A stretch of DNA of 64,000 nucleotides, taken from Micromonospora trifolii (GTDB taxonomy: Bacteria > Actinomycetota > Actinomycetes > Mycobacteriales > Micromonosporaceae). The position numbers and the translations under genes are program-made. Below, piece by piece: positions 1 to 8,571 of the stretch. Under the pieces are notes generated by a model. That model saw only the letters and a program-made list of their open reading frames with translations, was not told the origin of the DNA and made no database searches. The DNA is taken from the NCBI RefSeq assembly GCF_022229005.1, contig NZ_JAKKFD010000004.1:1-64000 (forward strand), written 5' to 3'. Each line of letters begins with the position of its first letter. The first letter of the stretch is position 1.

Positions 1-334
1 CAAGGACGAGCACGGCTCCGACGAGCGTGGCGGTTACGGCAAGGACGAGCGCGGCTCGGACGAGCGTGACTGGGACGAGGAGCGCGAGTTCGTCTACTAC
101 GGCGAGGCCAAGGTCGACAAGGACGCCAAGCCGGGTCGCTACGAGCTCAAGGGCTCCTGCGGCGAGGGCGAGCTCGTCGTGCTGCCGCACGGCGGTGTCG
201 ACGGTGGTGACGGCGGCGTCAGCACCGGCACCGACCGGGGTCTGGCCACCGGCGGGGCGGGCCTGCTCGGCGCTGCCGCGCTGGGCGGGATCGTGCTGAT
301 GCGTCGTCGGCGGACCGATGGTTCGCTCGTCTGA
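1..334 (+). CDS. C-terminal part of a repeat-containing surface protein (partial)
   Basis: The open frame enters from the left edge (first full codon at base 2) and ends at TGA 332-334. The visible start of the protein is a charged tandem repeat (KDEHGSDERGGYG followed by KDERGSDERDWDEER). About 35 residues rich in Gly, Asp and Glu follow, then a hydrophobic segment (GLLGAAALGGIVLM) and an RRRR tail, which is the layout of a wall- or membrane-anchored C-terminus. No LPXTG is present; the nearest sequence is LPHGG, well before the hydrophobic segment. The stop overlaps the start of the sortase gene by 17 bases, so the two are translationally coupled and this protein may be that sortase's substrate (inference). 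The N-terminus and any secretion signal lie outside the window. Confidence 0.75.
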   Translation, partial: KDEHGSDERGGYGKDERGSDERDWDEEREFVYYGEAKVDKDAKPGRYELKGSCGEGELVVLPHGGVDGGDGGVSTGTDRGLATGGAGLLGAAALGGIVLMRRRRTDGSLV

Positions 335-1034
335 CGTGACGGCGACACCGGCCGGCGGCCGCCACGGGAAACCGTGGCGTGCCGCCGGCACGGCCGTCGT
401 CGTCACCATGGCCATGATCGGCGCCGGCATGATCGGCGCCTCCCTCAAGACCACGCCCACTCCCCGACCGCCGCAGCCGCTGGCCCAGGCCGGCCCCGAG
501 GCCACCCCGCCGGCGAGCACCGCCGACGATGCGCTGCCGGTCGACGGGCAGCCGGTCGGTCAGGCCGCGGCCGGGTTGGCCCGTTCGGCGCCGACCAGCA
601 TCGAGATCCCCCGGATCGGTGTCAACGCGACGATCATGTCGTTGGGCACCAACCCGGACGGCACCGTCCAGGTCCCTCCGCTGGACAAGGCCGACCAGGC
701 CGGGTGGTACGAGCCCGGAGCGAGCCCGGGCGAGACGGGCAACGCGGTCATCGTCGGGCACGTGGACTCGGCGGTGCTCGGCCCGGCCGTCTTCTTCGAC
801 CTCGGCGCTCTCACCCCCGGCGACACCGTCACCGTGCGCCGCGCCGACGGAGTGCCGGCCACCTTCACTGTCGACTCGGTGAAGTCGTACCCGAAGACGG
901 CCTTCCCCACCGAGCTGGTCTACGGACCGACCGACCGGCCCAGCCTGCGGGTGGTCACCTGCGGCGGCCAGTTCGACCAGGCCGCGAAGAGCTACCCGGA
1001 CAACATCGTCGTCTTCGCCACCCTGGCGGCCTGA
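318..1034 (+). CDS. Class F sortase
   Basis: 238 aa. Sortases are membrane-bound cysteine transpeptidases that cleave sorting signals and attach surface proteins to the envelope. An N-terminal membrane anchor (about residues 22-43) is followed by a Pro/Ala-rich linker and a sortase domain from about residue 93. The catalytic His is in VIVGHVDS (His148) and the Cys in LRVVTCGG (Cys215). The segment after the Cys reads SYPDN, so the catalytic Arg that many sortases have there is not evident. The ATG at 318 lies inside the end of the upstream repeat protein, giving a two-gene unit. A 20-bp perfect hairpin follows the stop. The family call is secure from fold motifs and length; the substrate is unknown. 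Confidence 0.88.
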   Translation: MVRSSDVTATPAGGRHGKPWRAAGTAVVVTMAMIGAGMIGASLKTTPTPRPPQPLAQAGPEATPPASTADDALPVDGQPVGQAAAGLARSAPTSIEIPRIGVNATIMSLGTNPDGTVQVPPLDKADQAGWYEPGASPGETGNAVIVGHVDSAVLGPAVFFDLGALTPGDTVTVRRADGVPATFTVDSVKSYPKTAFPTELVYGPTDRPSLRVVTCGGQFDQAAKSYPDNIVVFATLAA

Positions 1035-1050
1035 CCGGCGGCGCAACGAA

Positions 1051-1094
1051 ACGCGGTCCGGCCGGTCGGGTCACCCCGACCGGCCGGACCGCGT
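1051..1094. terminator. Bidirectional hairpin between sortase and glutamate dehydrogenase genes
   Basis: A perfect 20-bp GC-rich stem (1051-1070 with 1075-1094) has a 4-base loop. It lies between two convergent genes, so it probably ends both transcripts. There is no T-tract, as is common in high-GC actinomycetes. Confidence 0.75.
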
Positions 1095-1108
1095 CCGGCG
1101 TACCTGAC

Positions 1109-4100
1109 TCAGGCGGCCGCGGAGGTCCGTACCAGGGTGCGGATCTGGCGCAGCAGCACCGACAGGGCGGCGAGATCCGCCCGCGACTCGTCGAACTCAC
1201 CCATCGCCCGCCGGGCCCGGTGGATCGAGGTGGCGTTCGACTGCTCCCACTGCTGTACCCGCTCGTGCGGCGGCAGGTCGCCCGGGGTGGAGTCGAGTAC
1301 CTCCGCGGTGAGCGCGGCCAGCGCGGCGTACAGGTCGTACCGCAGCGCCATCCGGGCCAACGTCTGCCAGCGGTCCTCCCGCGGCAGCAGGGAGATCTTC
1401 GACAGCAGCGAGTCCACCCGGAACAGGTCCGACAGCACGAAGTAGACCGAGGCCACCTCGCTGACGTCCCGCCCGCTGGCGTTCGCGGTCTCCACCACGT
1501 CCATCAGACCGAAGCTGTACATCAGCCGGGTCGCCCGCTCCGCCAGCTCGCGGGGCAGCCCACGCTCGGTCATCGAGTCCATGTGCGCGGCGATGCCCTG
1601 GCGCTCGTTGCCGTAGAACAACTCCTCCAGCCCCGGCAGCAACCGGGTGACCCCGTCGCGCAGTCGGGCGATCTCGGCCGGAACGTCGATCGGCGAGCGC
1701 CGGTTGGAGACCAGCCACCGCACCGCCCGGTCGAGCAGCCGACGGGTGTCCAGGTAGACGCTGGTCTGCAGCTCCGGCGCCACCTTGTTGTCCAGCGCCT
1801 CGACCGCGTCCCACAGGTCGCGCAGGCCGAACACCTCGCTGACCACCACGTACGCCCGGATCACGTCGGCCGCGCTGGCCGCCGTCTCCTCGACCACCCG
1901 GAAGATGAACGAGATGCCACCCCGGTTGATCGCCTCGTTGACCAGCACTGTGGTGACGATGTCCCGGCGCAGCCGGTGCCGGCCCATCCGGTCGGCGAAC
2001 CGCTCGCGCATCGGCGTCGGGAAGTAGTTGACCAGGACGTCGGTCGTCCACTCCTCGTCGGCCAACCCCTCGGTGAGGATCTCCCGCTCCAGGACGATCT
2101 TCACGTACGCGAGCAGCACCGCGAACTCCGGCGCGGTCAGGCCGGATTCGCTGCGGACCGCCAGCTCCTCGTCCGGCGGCAGCGCCTCCAACGCGCGGTC
2201 CAACCCGCCCGACCGCTCCAGCTCGTTGATCATCCGGCGGTGCACCGGAAGCAGCGAGGCGGCCTGGGCCTGGGCGTTGTTGATCGCCCGAGCCTGGTCG
2301 TAGTTGTCCCGCAGCACCAGCTCCGCGACCTCGTCGGTCATCCCGGCCAGCAGCTCGTCCCGGTCGGCCATGGTCAGCTCACCATCGGCCACCGCCGTGT
2401 TGAGCAGGATCTTGATGTTCACCTCGTGGTCGGAGGTGTCCACCCCGGCCGCGTTGTCGATGAAGTCCGTGTAGATCCGGCCACCGGTCAACGCGTACTC
2501 GATCCGGCCGAGCTGGGTCCAGCCCAGGTTGCCGCCCTCGCCCGCCACCCGGCAGCGCAGGCTGCGCCCGTCCACCCGGATCGCGTCGTTGGACTTGTCG
2601 CCCACCTCCGCGTTGGTCTGGGTGGAGGCCTTGACGTAGGTGCCGATGCCGCCGTTCCAGAACAGGTCCACCGGGGCGGTCACGATCGCCTTCATCAGAT
2701 CCTGCGGCGACAACTGCGTGACGTCGTCGTCCAGGCCGATCGCCGCCCGGACCTGCGGCGTGATCGGGATGGACTTCGCGGTACGCGGGAAGATGCCGCC
2801 ACCTGCCGAGATCAGCTCCGGGTTGTAGTCCTCCCAGGAGGACCGGGGCAGGTCGAACAGCCGTCGACGCTCCGCGTACGAGGTGGCGGCGTCCGGCTCC
2901 GGGTCGAGGAAGATGTGCCGGTGGTCGAAGGCGGCCACCAACCGGATGTGCTCGGAGAGCAGCATCCCGTTGCCGAACACGTCGCCGGACATGTCGCCGA
3001 CGCCGACCACAGTGAAGTCCTGGGTCTGGGTGTCCAGGCCCAGCTCCCGGAAGTGCCGCTTGACCGACTCCCAGGCGCCCCGGGCGGTGATGCCCATCTT
3101 CTTGTGGTCGTAGCCGGCGGATCCGCCGGAGGCGAATGCGTCGCCCATCCAGAAGTTGTGGGTCTTGGAGATCTCGTTGGCAATGTCGGAGAACGTCGCG
3201 GTGCCCTTGTCGGCCGCCACGACCAGGTACGGGTCGTCGCCGTCGTGCCGGACCACGTCCTCGGGCGGCACGATCTGCCCGCTGACGATGTTGTCGGTGA
3301 CGTCCAGCATCGCGCCGACGAACTCCTGGTAGCAGGCGACGGCCTCGTCCCGGTCACCCGGCTTCTGCTTCAACACGAAGCCGCCCTTGGCGCCGACCGG
3401 CACGATCACTGTGTTCTTCACCATCTGCGCCTTGACCAGGCCCAGCACCTCGGTACGGAAGTCCTCCCGACGGTCGGACCAGCGCAACCCGCCCCGGGCC
3501 ACCGGCCCGAACCGCAGGTGCACACCCTCGAAGCGGGGCGAGTAGACGAAGATCTCGAACTTCGGTCGCGGCGCGGGCAGGTCCGGAATGGCCTGCGGGT
3601 CGAGCTTGAACGCCACGTACGCCTTCGGTCGCCCGTCGGCGCGCTTCTGGTAGAAGCTGGTCCGCAGGGTCGCCTCGATCAGCGTCAGGTACGAGCGCAG
3701 GATCCGATCCTGGTCGAGGCTCGCCACGTCGTCCAGCGCGCCCCGGATCGTCTCCACCAGCTCACCGCTGCGCTGCTGCCGCTGCTCGGTGCTCGACTCG
3801 CCCGGCGCGAACCGGGTCTCGAAGAGCTCCACCAGCAACGCGGCGAGCTTCGGGTACGCGATGAAGGTCTGCTCCATGTAGTCCTGCGAGAAGACAGTGC
3901 CGGCCTGCCGCAGGTACTTCGCGTACGCCCGCAGCACCACCACCTGCCGCCAGGTCAGCCCGCCGCGCAGCACCAGCTCGTTGAACCGGTCCACCTCGGC
4001 CTCGCCGCGCCAGGCGGCCGCGAAGGCGTTCTCCACGTGCGGGCGCACCTCGGCCAGCTCGTGATGCCCCTCGGGCAGCATGAGGCCGAAGTCGTACAGG

Positions 4101-6190
4101 TAGACCCGACCGTCGATCCGGTCCACCTCGTACGGGTGCTCGTCGACCACCCGTACGCCGAGCGAGTGCAGCACCGGCAGCACTGCGGAGAGCATCATCG
4201 GCTCGCCGTAGCGGTAGACCTTGAACCGGACGTCCATGGCCTCGGCCAGGTCGGCGCCCGGCACCCGGGTGCCCGGCCGGGGCGCCAACTGCTTGCGGAA
4301 CAGGTGCATCTCCAGCTGGCCGGGCTCCTCCAGCAGCTCAAGCTTCGCCAGGTCCTTCATCGCCTCGTACGGCGTGTGCCCGTCCTTGTAGCCCTCCGGG
4401 AACGCGTCGGCGTACCGGGTGAACAGGTGCTTGGCCTGCTCGTCGCCGAGCTTGCGCTCCAGCACCAACCGGTAGTCGTCGTCCCAGAGCCGGGTCGCGT
4501 CGGCCAACTCCTCGGCCAGCAGGTCGGCGTCGATGTCGCCGGGCGGCCGCGTCGGGTCGGTACGGACGATGAAGTGCACCCGAGCCAGCATCGACTCGGT
4601 GACCCGGGTGGTGTAGTCCACCCCGACGCCGTTCAGCTCACGCAGCAGGATGTCCTGCATGCGCAGCCGGTTCTGGGTGGTGAACCGGTCCCGGGGCAGG
4701 TAGATCAGGCAGGAGATGAACCGCCCGTACGCGTCCCGACGCAGGAAGACGCGCAGCTGCCGGCGGCCGGCCATCCGCAGCACGCCGACAACCGCGTGGT
4801 AGAGGTCGTCGGTCTTGATCTGGAAAAGCTCGTCGCGCGGGTAGGTCTCCAGGATCTGGATCAGATCCTTGCCCGAGTGGCTGCGCTGGCTCAGGCCGGA
4901 GCGGTCCAGCACCTCGGCCACCTTGCGGCGTACCACCGGCAGCTCCCGGACGCTCGTCCGGTAGGCGGCCGTCGAGAACAGGCCCAGGAAGCGGCGCTCA
5001 CCGATCACGTCACCGGCGGAGTTGAAGATCTTGAAGCCGATGTAGTCCAGGTACGCCGAGCGGTGCACAGTGGCACGGGAGTTGGCCTTGGTGATGATGA
5101 GCAGGCGCTTCTCCAGCACCTTCTCGTGCGCCTCGGGCGTCATCGACGACAGCGACCGCGCATCCGGCGAGTCGGAGCGCAGGATGCCCAGACCGGTGCC
5201 GAGCACCGCCTCCAACGCCTTGCCGTCGACCGGGTCCGCGGCGTCGCCGCCGTCGGCGTCCACCAGCCGGTACTCGCGGTACCCGAGGAAGGTGAAGTGG
5301 TCCTGGGCGAGCCAGCGCAGCAGCTCCACCGAGTCGGTGATGTCCTTCTCCGGCACCGGTGGGCGGTTGTCGGAGGTACGGGCCGAGGCCAGCTCGTCGG
5401 CGAGCGCGAGGGCACGCTGACGCATCTTCGGCCAGTCCTCCACCGCCTCCCGCACATCGGTGAGCACCCGCTGCAACTCGCGGCGCAACCGGTCCCGTTC
5501 GGCCGCGTCCCGAACCGGGTCGATCTCGATCCGCATCCAGCTCTCGATGATGTCGCCGGAGATCGCGTCGTCCGGCTCCACATCCGCGGAAACCTCGGTG
5601 AGCCGGCCCAGCGGCTCCCGCCGCACCACCACCAGCGGGTGCACCAGCAGGTGAACGTCGAGGTGGTACGAGTTGAGCAGCGCCGTCACCGAGTCGACCA
5701 GGAACGGCATGTCGTCCGTGACGATCTCGACGACAGTGTGGTGCTGGTCCGCGTGCGGTTCGTGGATCCGCAGCTTCAACTCACCCGGCACCCGCTGCTG
5801 GGCGAGATCCCGGTGTGCCCGGGCCGCGTCGAGCATCTCTTCCGCCGTGAAGCCGACCAGCTCCTCGTCCGGGGCGAACCGCCAGAAACGGCCGACAAGT
5901 GTCGCCGCGTCGTGGTCGTCCCCCGCGAGCGCGACGGCCTGGGCCACCAGGCGCTCCGCGTTGGGGACTGGTTCGTCGAGCTCGGCGTCCTCCACGTCGT
6001 CGGCCAGCGCCTCGGCTGGCAGACCCAGATCGTAGATGGTGTCGATGCTCGACCCGGTCAGCCCGGTGACGCCCGTGTCGAGTCGGCCGTAGCCGTCCCC
6101 GTCGGTCGCCGAATCGAAGCTGTCATCGTCCCGGCCGGAGTCATCCTGCCGGAGGTCGGGTTCCGGTTTGATCGCCGGACGCCGGTCCAT
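1109..6190 (-). CDS. NAD-dependent glutamate dehydrogenase, large (180 kDa) class
   Basis: 1693 aa, the usual size of the L_180 class known from Streptomyces clavuligerus. It converts glutamate + NAD+ to 2-oxoglutarate + NH3 in the cytoplasm and is mainly catabolic. A long N-terminal regulatory part (ACT-like region) precedes the catalytic core, where RGGLRWSDRREDF and VPVGAKGGFVLK (about residues 895-940) are characteristic. The helical C-terminal domain is present. The ATG at 6190 was chosen over the GTG at 6199 because an AGGGGAG ribosome binding site sits 8 bases before the ATG but directly touches the GTG. It is a single gene, convergent with the sortase and divergent from the downstream transpeptidase. 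Confidence 0.93.
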   Translation of the reverse strand: MDRRPAIKPEPDLRQDDSGRDDDSFDSATDGDGYGRLDTGVTGLTGSSIDTIYDLGLPAEALADDVEDAELDEPVPNAERLVAQAVALAGDDHDAATLVGRFWRFAPDEELVGFTAEEMLDAARAHRDLAQQRVPGELKLRIHEPHADQHHTVVEIVTDDMPFLVDSVTALLNSYHLDVHLLVHPLVVVRREPLGRLTEVSADVEPDDAISGDIIESWMRIEIDPVRDAAERDRLRRELQRVLTDVREAVEDWPKMRQRALALADELASARTSDNRPPVPEKDITDSVELLRWLAQDHFTFLGYREYRLVDADGGDAADPVDGKALEAVLGTGLGILRSDSPDARSLSSMTPEAHEKVLEKRLLIITKANSRATVHRSAYLDYIGFKIFNSAGDVIGERRFLGLFSTAAYRTSVRELPVVRRKVAEVLDRSGLSQRSHSGKDLIQILETYPRDELFQIKTDDLYHAVVGVLRMAGRRQLRVFLRRDAYGRFISCLIYLPRDRFTTQNRLRMQDILLRELNGVGVDYTTRVTESMLARVHFIVRTDPTRPPGDIDADLLAEELADATRLWDDDYRLVLERKLGDEQAKHLFTRYADAFPEGYKDGHTPYEAMKDLAKLELLEEPGQLEMHLFRKQLAPRPGTRVPGADLAEAMDVRFKVYRYGEPMMLSAVLPVLHSLGVRVVDEHPYEVDRIDGRVYLYDFGLMLPEGHHELAEVRPHVENAFAAAWRGEAEVDRFNELVLRGGLTWRQVVVLRAYAKYLRQAGTVFSQDYMEQTFIAYPKLAALLVELFETRFAPGESSTEQRQQRSGELVETIRGALDDVASLDQDRILRSYLTLIEATLRTSFYQKRADGRPKAYVAFKLDPQAIPDLPAPRPKFEIFVYSPRFEGVHLRFGPVARGGLRWSDRREDFRTEVLGLVKAQMVKNTVIVPVGAKGGFVLKQKPGDRDEAVACYQEFVGAMLDVTDNIVSGQIVPPEDVVRHDGDDPYLVVAADKGTATFSDIANEISKTHNFWMGDAFASGGSAGYDHKKMGITARGAWESVKRHFRELGLDTQTQDFTVVGVGDMSGDVFGNGMLLSEHIRLVAAFDHRHIFLDPEPDAATSYAERRRLFDLPRSSWEDYNPELISAGGGIFPRTAKSIPITPQVRAAIGLDDDVTQLSPQDLMKAIVTAPVDLFWNGGIGTYVKASTQTNAEVGDKSNDAIRVDGRSLRCRVAGEGGNLGWTQLGRIEYALTGGRIYTDFIDNAAGVDTSDHEVNIKILLNTAVADGELTMADRDELLAGMTDEVAELVLRDNYDQARAINNAQAQAASLLPVHRRMINELERSGGLDRALEALPPDEELAVRSESGLTAPEFAVLLAYVKIVLEREILTEGLADEEWTTDVLVNYFPTPMRERFADRMGRHRLRRDIVTTVLVNEAINRGGISFIFRVVEETAASAADVIRAYVVVSEVFGLRDLWDAVEALDNKVAPELQTSVYLDTRRLLDRAVRWLVSNRRSPIDVPAEIARLRDGVTRLLPGLEELFYGNERQGIAAHMDSMTERGLPRELAERATRLMYSFGLMDVVETANASGRDVSEVASVYFVLSDLFRVDSLLSKISLLPREDRWQTLARMALRYDLYAALAALTAEVLDSTPGDLPPHERVQQWEQSNATSIHRARRAMGEFDESRADLAALSVLLRQIRTLVRTSAAA

Positions 6191-6479
6191 CGGTGCCACT
6201 CCCCTCGACCCACCGCGTTGTGGGTCACTCTGCCGCCCAGCCTAGGCCCTGCCGTTGTGCGCCTTCGTCGGCGGACCACTGGCCAGACGTCCGGATCGGG
6301 ACTTTGTCCTTTCACCCGTTGCGGGTCCGAGGTTGGCCGGCTGCGGGATACCCCGCCACGCGATGTTCATCACACGGGCGCGGCCCGTCTTTGAGCGCGG
6401 CCGAGCACCTGGGGGACGTTGGGGACGGCGTTCGCGTACTACCGTGCGAGGGCAGTCCGAGATCGGAAGGACCAGCTTC
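6191..6479. promoter_or_regulatory. Divergent intergenic region, gdh / lipoprotein PBP
   Basis: 289 bp between the two divergent start codons must hold both promoters. I see the ribosome binding site of each gene but no convincing -35/-10 pair, large repeat or small ORF. Confidence 0.4.
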
Positions 6480-8444
6480 ATGCCCTTGTCGTACCCCCGG
6501 CCCCACCGGCCGAACCCCGCCCGACGGCTGACCGCCGCCGTCGCCACGGCCCTGCTCGCGGCGGGTGTCCTGGTCGGTTGTTCGGGTGACGACGGGCCGC
6601 AGCGCTCCGTCGACGCCTTCCTCGCGGGCTGGCGCAGCGGTGATCTCCAGTCGGTTGGTCTGATCGACCCGCTCGGCTCGAAACTGCCGTCGGCCGACGT
6701 GGCGCGCGAGATCAAGGACCTCTCCGGTGAGCTGGCGGCGACTCCGCCCACGCTGACGCGTCGCGGCGAGCCGAAGATCACGAAGGACATCGCGACAACT
6801 ACCGTCCAGGTGGAGTGGACCCTGCCCGGTCAGACCCGCTGGGCGTACGACCGGGAGGTGCGGCTCGCCCACGGCGACGACGACCAGTGGCAGGTGATCT
6901 GGGACCCGAAGGTGGTGCACGAGCAGCTCACCAAGGGCGACCGGTTGGCGCTGCGTCGCGACGCCGGTGCCCGCGCCGCGCTGCTGGACAACGCCGGGAA
7001 GCCGCTGGTGACCCCGCGCCCGGTGGTCCGGGTGGGTGTGCAGCCCAACGGGGTCACCGACCTCAAGAAGCTCGTCAAGGACCTCGACGCGGCGTTCAAG
7101 GCGATCCGCCCTGCGCTGGTCCCCGGCGTCGACCTGGCCGACCTGCCCGACCGGGTGGCCAAGGCCGAGCCGGGTGCCTTCGTCGAGGTGGTGTCGCTCC
7201 GCGAGGAGGCGTACCGGCAGATCAAGCCCCGGATCTACGACCTGCCCGGCACCAAGTTCGTCTCCGACAAGATCGACCTGGCGCCCACCCGCGAGTTCGC
7301 CCGCGCGTTGCTCGGCTCGGTCGACCCGGCGCAGGCCGACGACCTCACCGCACACCCCGACCGGTACGTCGTCGGCGATCTGGTCGGGCACGGCGGGCTT
7401 CAGGGCCGCTACGACGAACGACTGCGCGGCGGCCCCGGGCTGACAGTGGTGGTCGAGCGTCCGACCGAGGGCGGCAAACTCGAACCCACCGGCACCGAGC
7501 TGTTCCGCCGGGAGCCGCAGCCCGGGCAGGCCCTGAAGACCACGCTGGACGTCGCCGTCCAGAACGCGGCCGACGGGGCACTGCGCGCCGAGTCGCGCCG
7601 GTCCGCACTGGTGGCGATCCGGATCAGCGACGGTGCCGTGCTCGCCGCAGCGAACGGCCCCGGCCCGGCCGGGGAGAATCTGGCCTTCGACGCCCAGGTG
7701 CCTCCGGGCTCCACGTTCAAGATGGTCAGCACGCTGGGCCTGCTGGACCGGGGCGCTGTCACGCTGGACGGCCCGGTGGACTGCAAGAAGACCTTCACCG
7801 TGGACGGCCGGTCCTTCAAGAACTCGGACAACTTCGAGCTCGGTTCGGTGCCGTTCCGCACCGACTTCGCCAAGTCCTGCAACACGGCGTTCGCCGCGCT
7901 GGCCCCGAAGCTCGGCGGCGACGGGCTGGCCGCCGCCGGCCGCTCGCTGGGCCTGGAGGGTCAGTGGGACCTCGGCACTGACGCCTTCACCGGCAAGGTC
8001 TCCACGGGCGGCAGCCTGGCCGAGCAGGCCGCCGCGTCGTTCGGGCAGGGCACCACGCTGGTCAGCCCGCTCGCCATGGCCGGCGCCACCGCCGCGGTCG
8101 CCCGCGGCCGCTTCGAGCAGCCGAAGCTGCTGATCGACCCGGCGCCGGCCAAGCCGGCACCGGCAGGCGAGCAGCTCAAGCCGGAATCCGTGGCGGCGCT
8201 GCGCACGATGATGCGCGAGGTGGTCACCGCCGGCACCGGCAGCGCGCTCAAGGACGTGCCGGGAGAGGTGTACGGCAAGACCGGCACCGCCGAGTACGAC
8301 GACAACCCGGCGCACACCCACGCCTGGTTCGTCGGTTGGCGGGGCGACGTGGCGTTCGCCGTCTTCGTGGAGAAGGGCGGGGCCAGCACCGCCTCGGCCG
8401 TCCCGATGGCGGAGCGCTTCCTGCGCGCCCTCCCGACCTCCTGA
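6480..8444 (+). CDS. Penicillin-binding lipoprotein transpeptidase (NTF2-like/MecA_N type)
   Basis: 654 aa. A class B PBP that cross-links peptidoglycan outside the membrane. The ATG at 6480 is preceded by GGAAGG and opens a lipoprotein signal with lipobox LVGC (Cys about residue 37). Domains in order are an NTF2-like MecA N-terminal domain (about 45-155), a PBP dimerisation region (about 165-330) and a transpeptidase domain (about 365-650). The catalytic motifs are all intact: SxxK in GSTFK (Ser411, Lys414), SxN as SCN (Ser466-Asn468) and KTG (Lys600-Gly602). The open frame continues upstream of 6480, but that part lacks a plausible signal. It is monocistronic; the palindrome at 8470-8549 lies just beyond it. 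Confidence 0.92.
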   Translation: MPLSYPRPHRPNPARRLTAAVATALLAAGVLVGCSGDDGPQRSVDAFLAGWRSGDLQSVGLIDPLGSKLPSADVAREIKDLSGELAATPPTLTRRGEPKITKDIATTTVQVEWTLPGQTRWAYDREVRLAHGDDDQWQVIWDPKVVHEQLTKGDRLALRRDAGARAALLDNAGKPLVTPRPVVRVGVQPNGVTDLKKLVKDLDAAFKAIRPALVPGVDLADLPDRVAKAEPGAFVEVVSLREEAYRQIKPRIYDLPGTKFVSDKIDLAPTREFARALLGSVDPAQADDLTAHPDRYVVGDLVGHGGLQGRYDERLRGGPGLTVVVERPTEGGKLEPTGTELFRREPQPGQALKTTLDVAVQNAADGALRAESRRSALVAIRISDGAVLAAANGPGPAGENLAFDAQVPPGSTFKMVSTLGLLDRGAVTLDGPVDCKKTFTVDGRSFKNSDNFELGSVPFRTDFAKSCNTAFAALAPKLGGDGLAAAGRSLGLEGQWDLGTDAFTGKVSTGGSLAEQAAASFGQGTTLVSPLAMAGATAAVARGRFEQPKLLIDPAPAKPAPAGEQLKPESVAALRTMMREVVTAGTGSALKDVPGEVYGKTGTAEYDDNPAHTHAWFVGWRGDVAFAVFVEKGGASTASAVPMAERFLRALPTS

Positions 8445-8469
8445 CCCCACGCCCTCCCGGCGCCCAACC

Positions 8470-8549
8470 TTGATCGACTCGGTTTCGCTGAACCTGCGGT
8501 GCCCAAGCCCCTCGGGCACCCCCGGAATCACGGAAACCGAGTCGATCAA
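8470..8549. repeat. Intergenic palindrome, TTGATC family (copy 1)
   Basis: Perfect 17-bp outer arms, TTGATCGACTCGGTTTC at 8470-8486 and its complement at 8533-8549, enclose a 46-base centre that holds a smaller GGTGCCC/GGGCACC hairpin. It lies between convergent genes. Its arm shares its first 16 bases with the right arm of the palindrome at 43610-43688. Confidence 0.85.
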
Positions 8550-8571
8550 GGCTATGGGGCCGGGGGCCGGG

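Noticed and set aside
374..6394. A 2006-codon + strand open frame spanning the sortase and the glutamate dehydrogenase
   Set aside because: It is the antisense shadow of the dehydrogenase. Its sequence is Arg/His/Val/Gln-rich with no recognisable motif, and the minus-strand frame has clear family motifs over its whole length.
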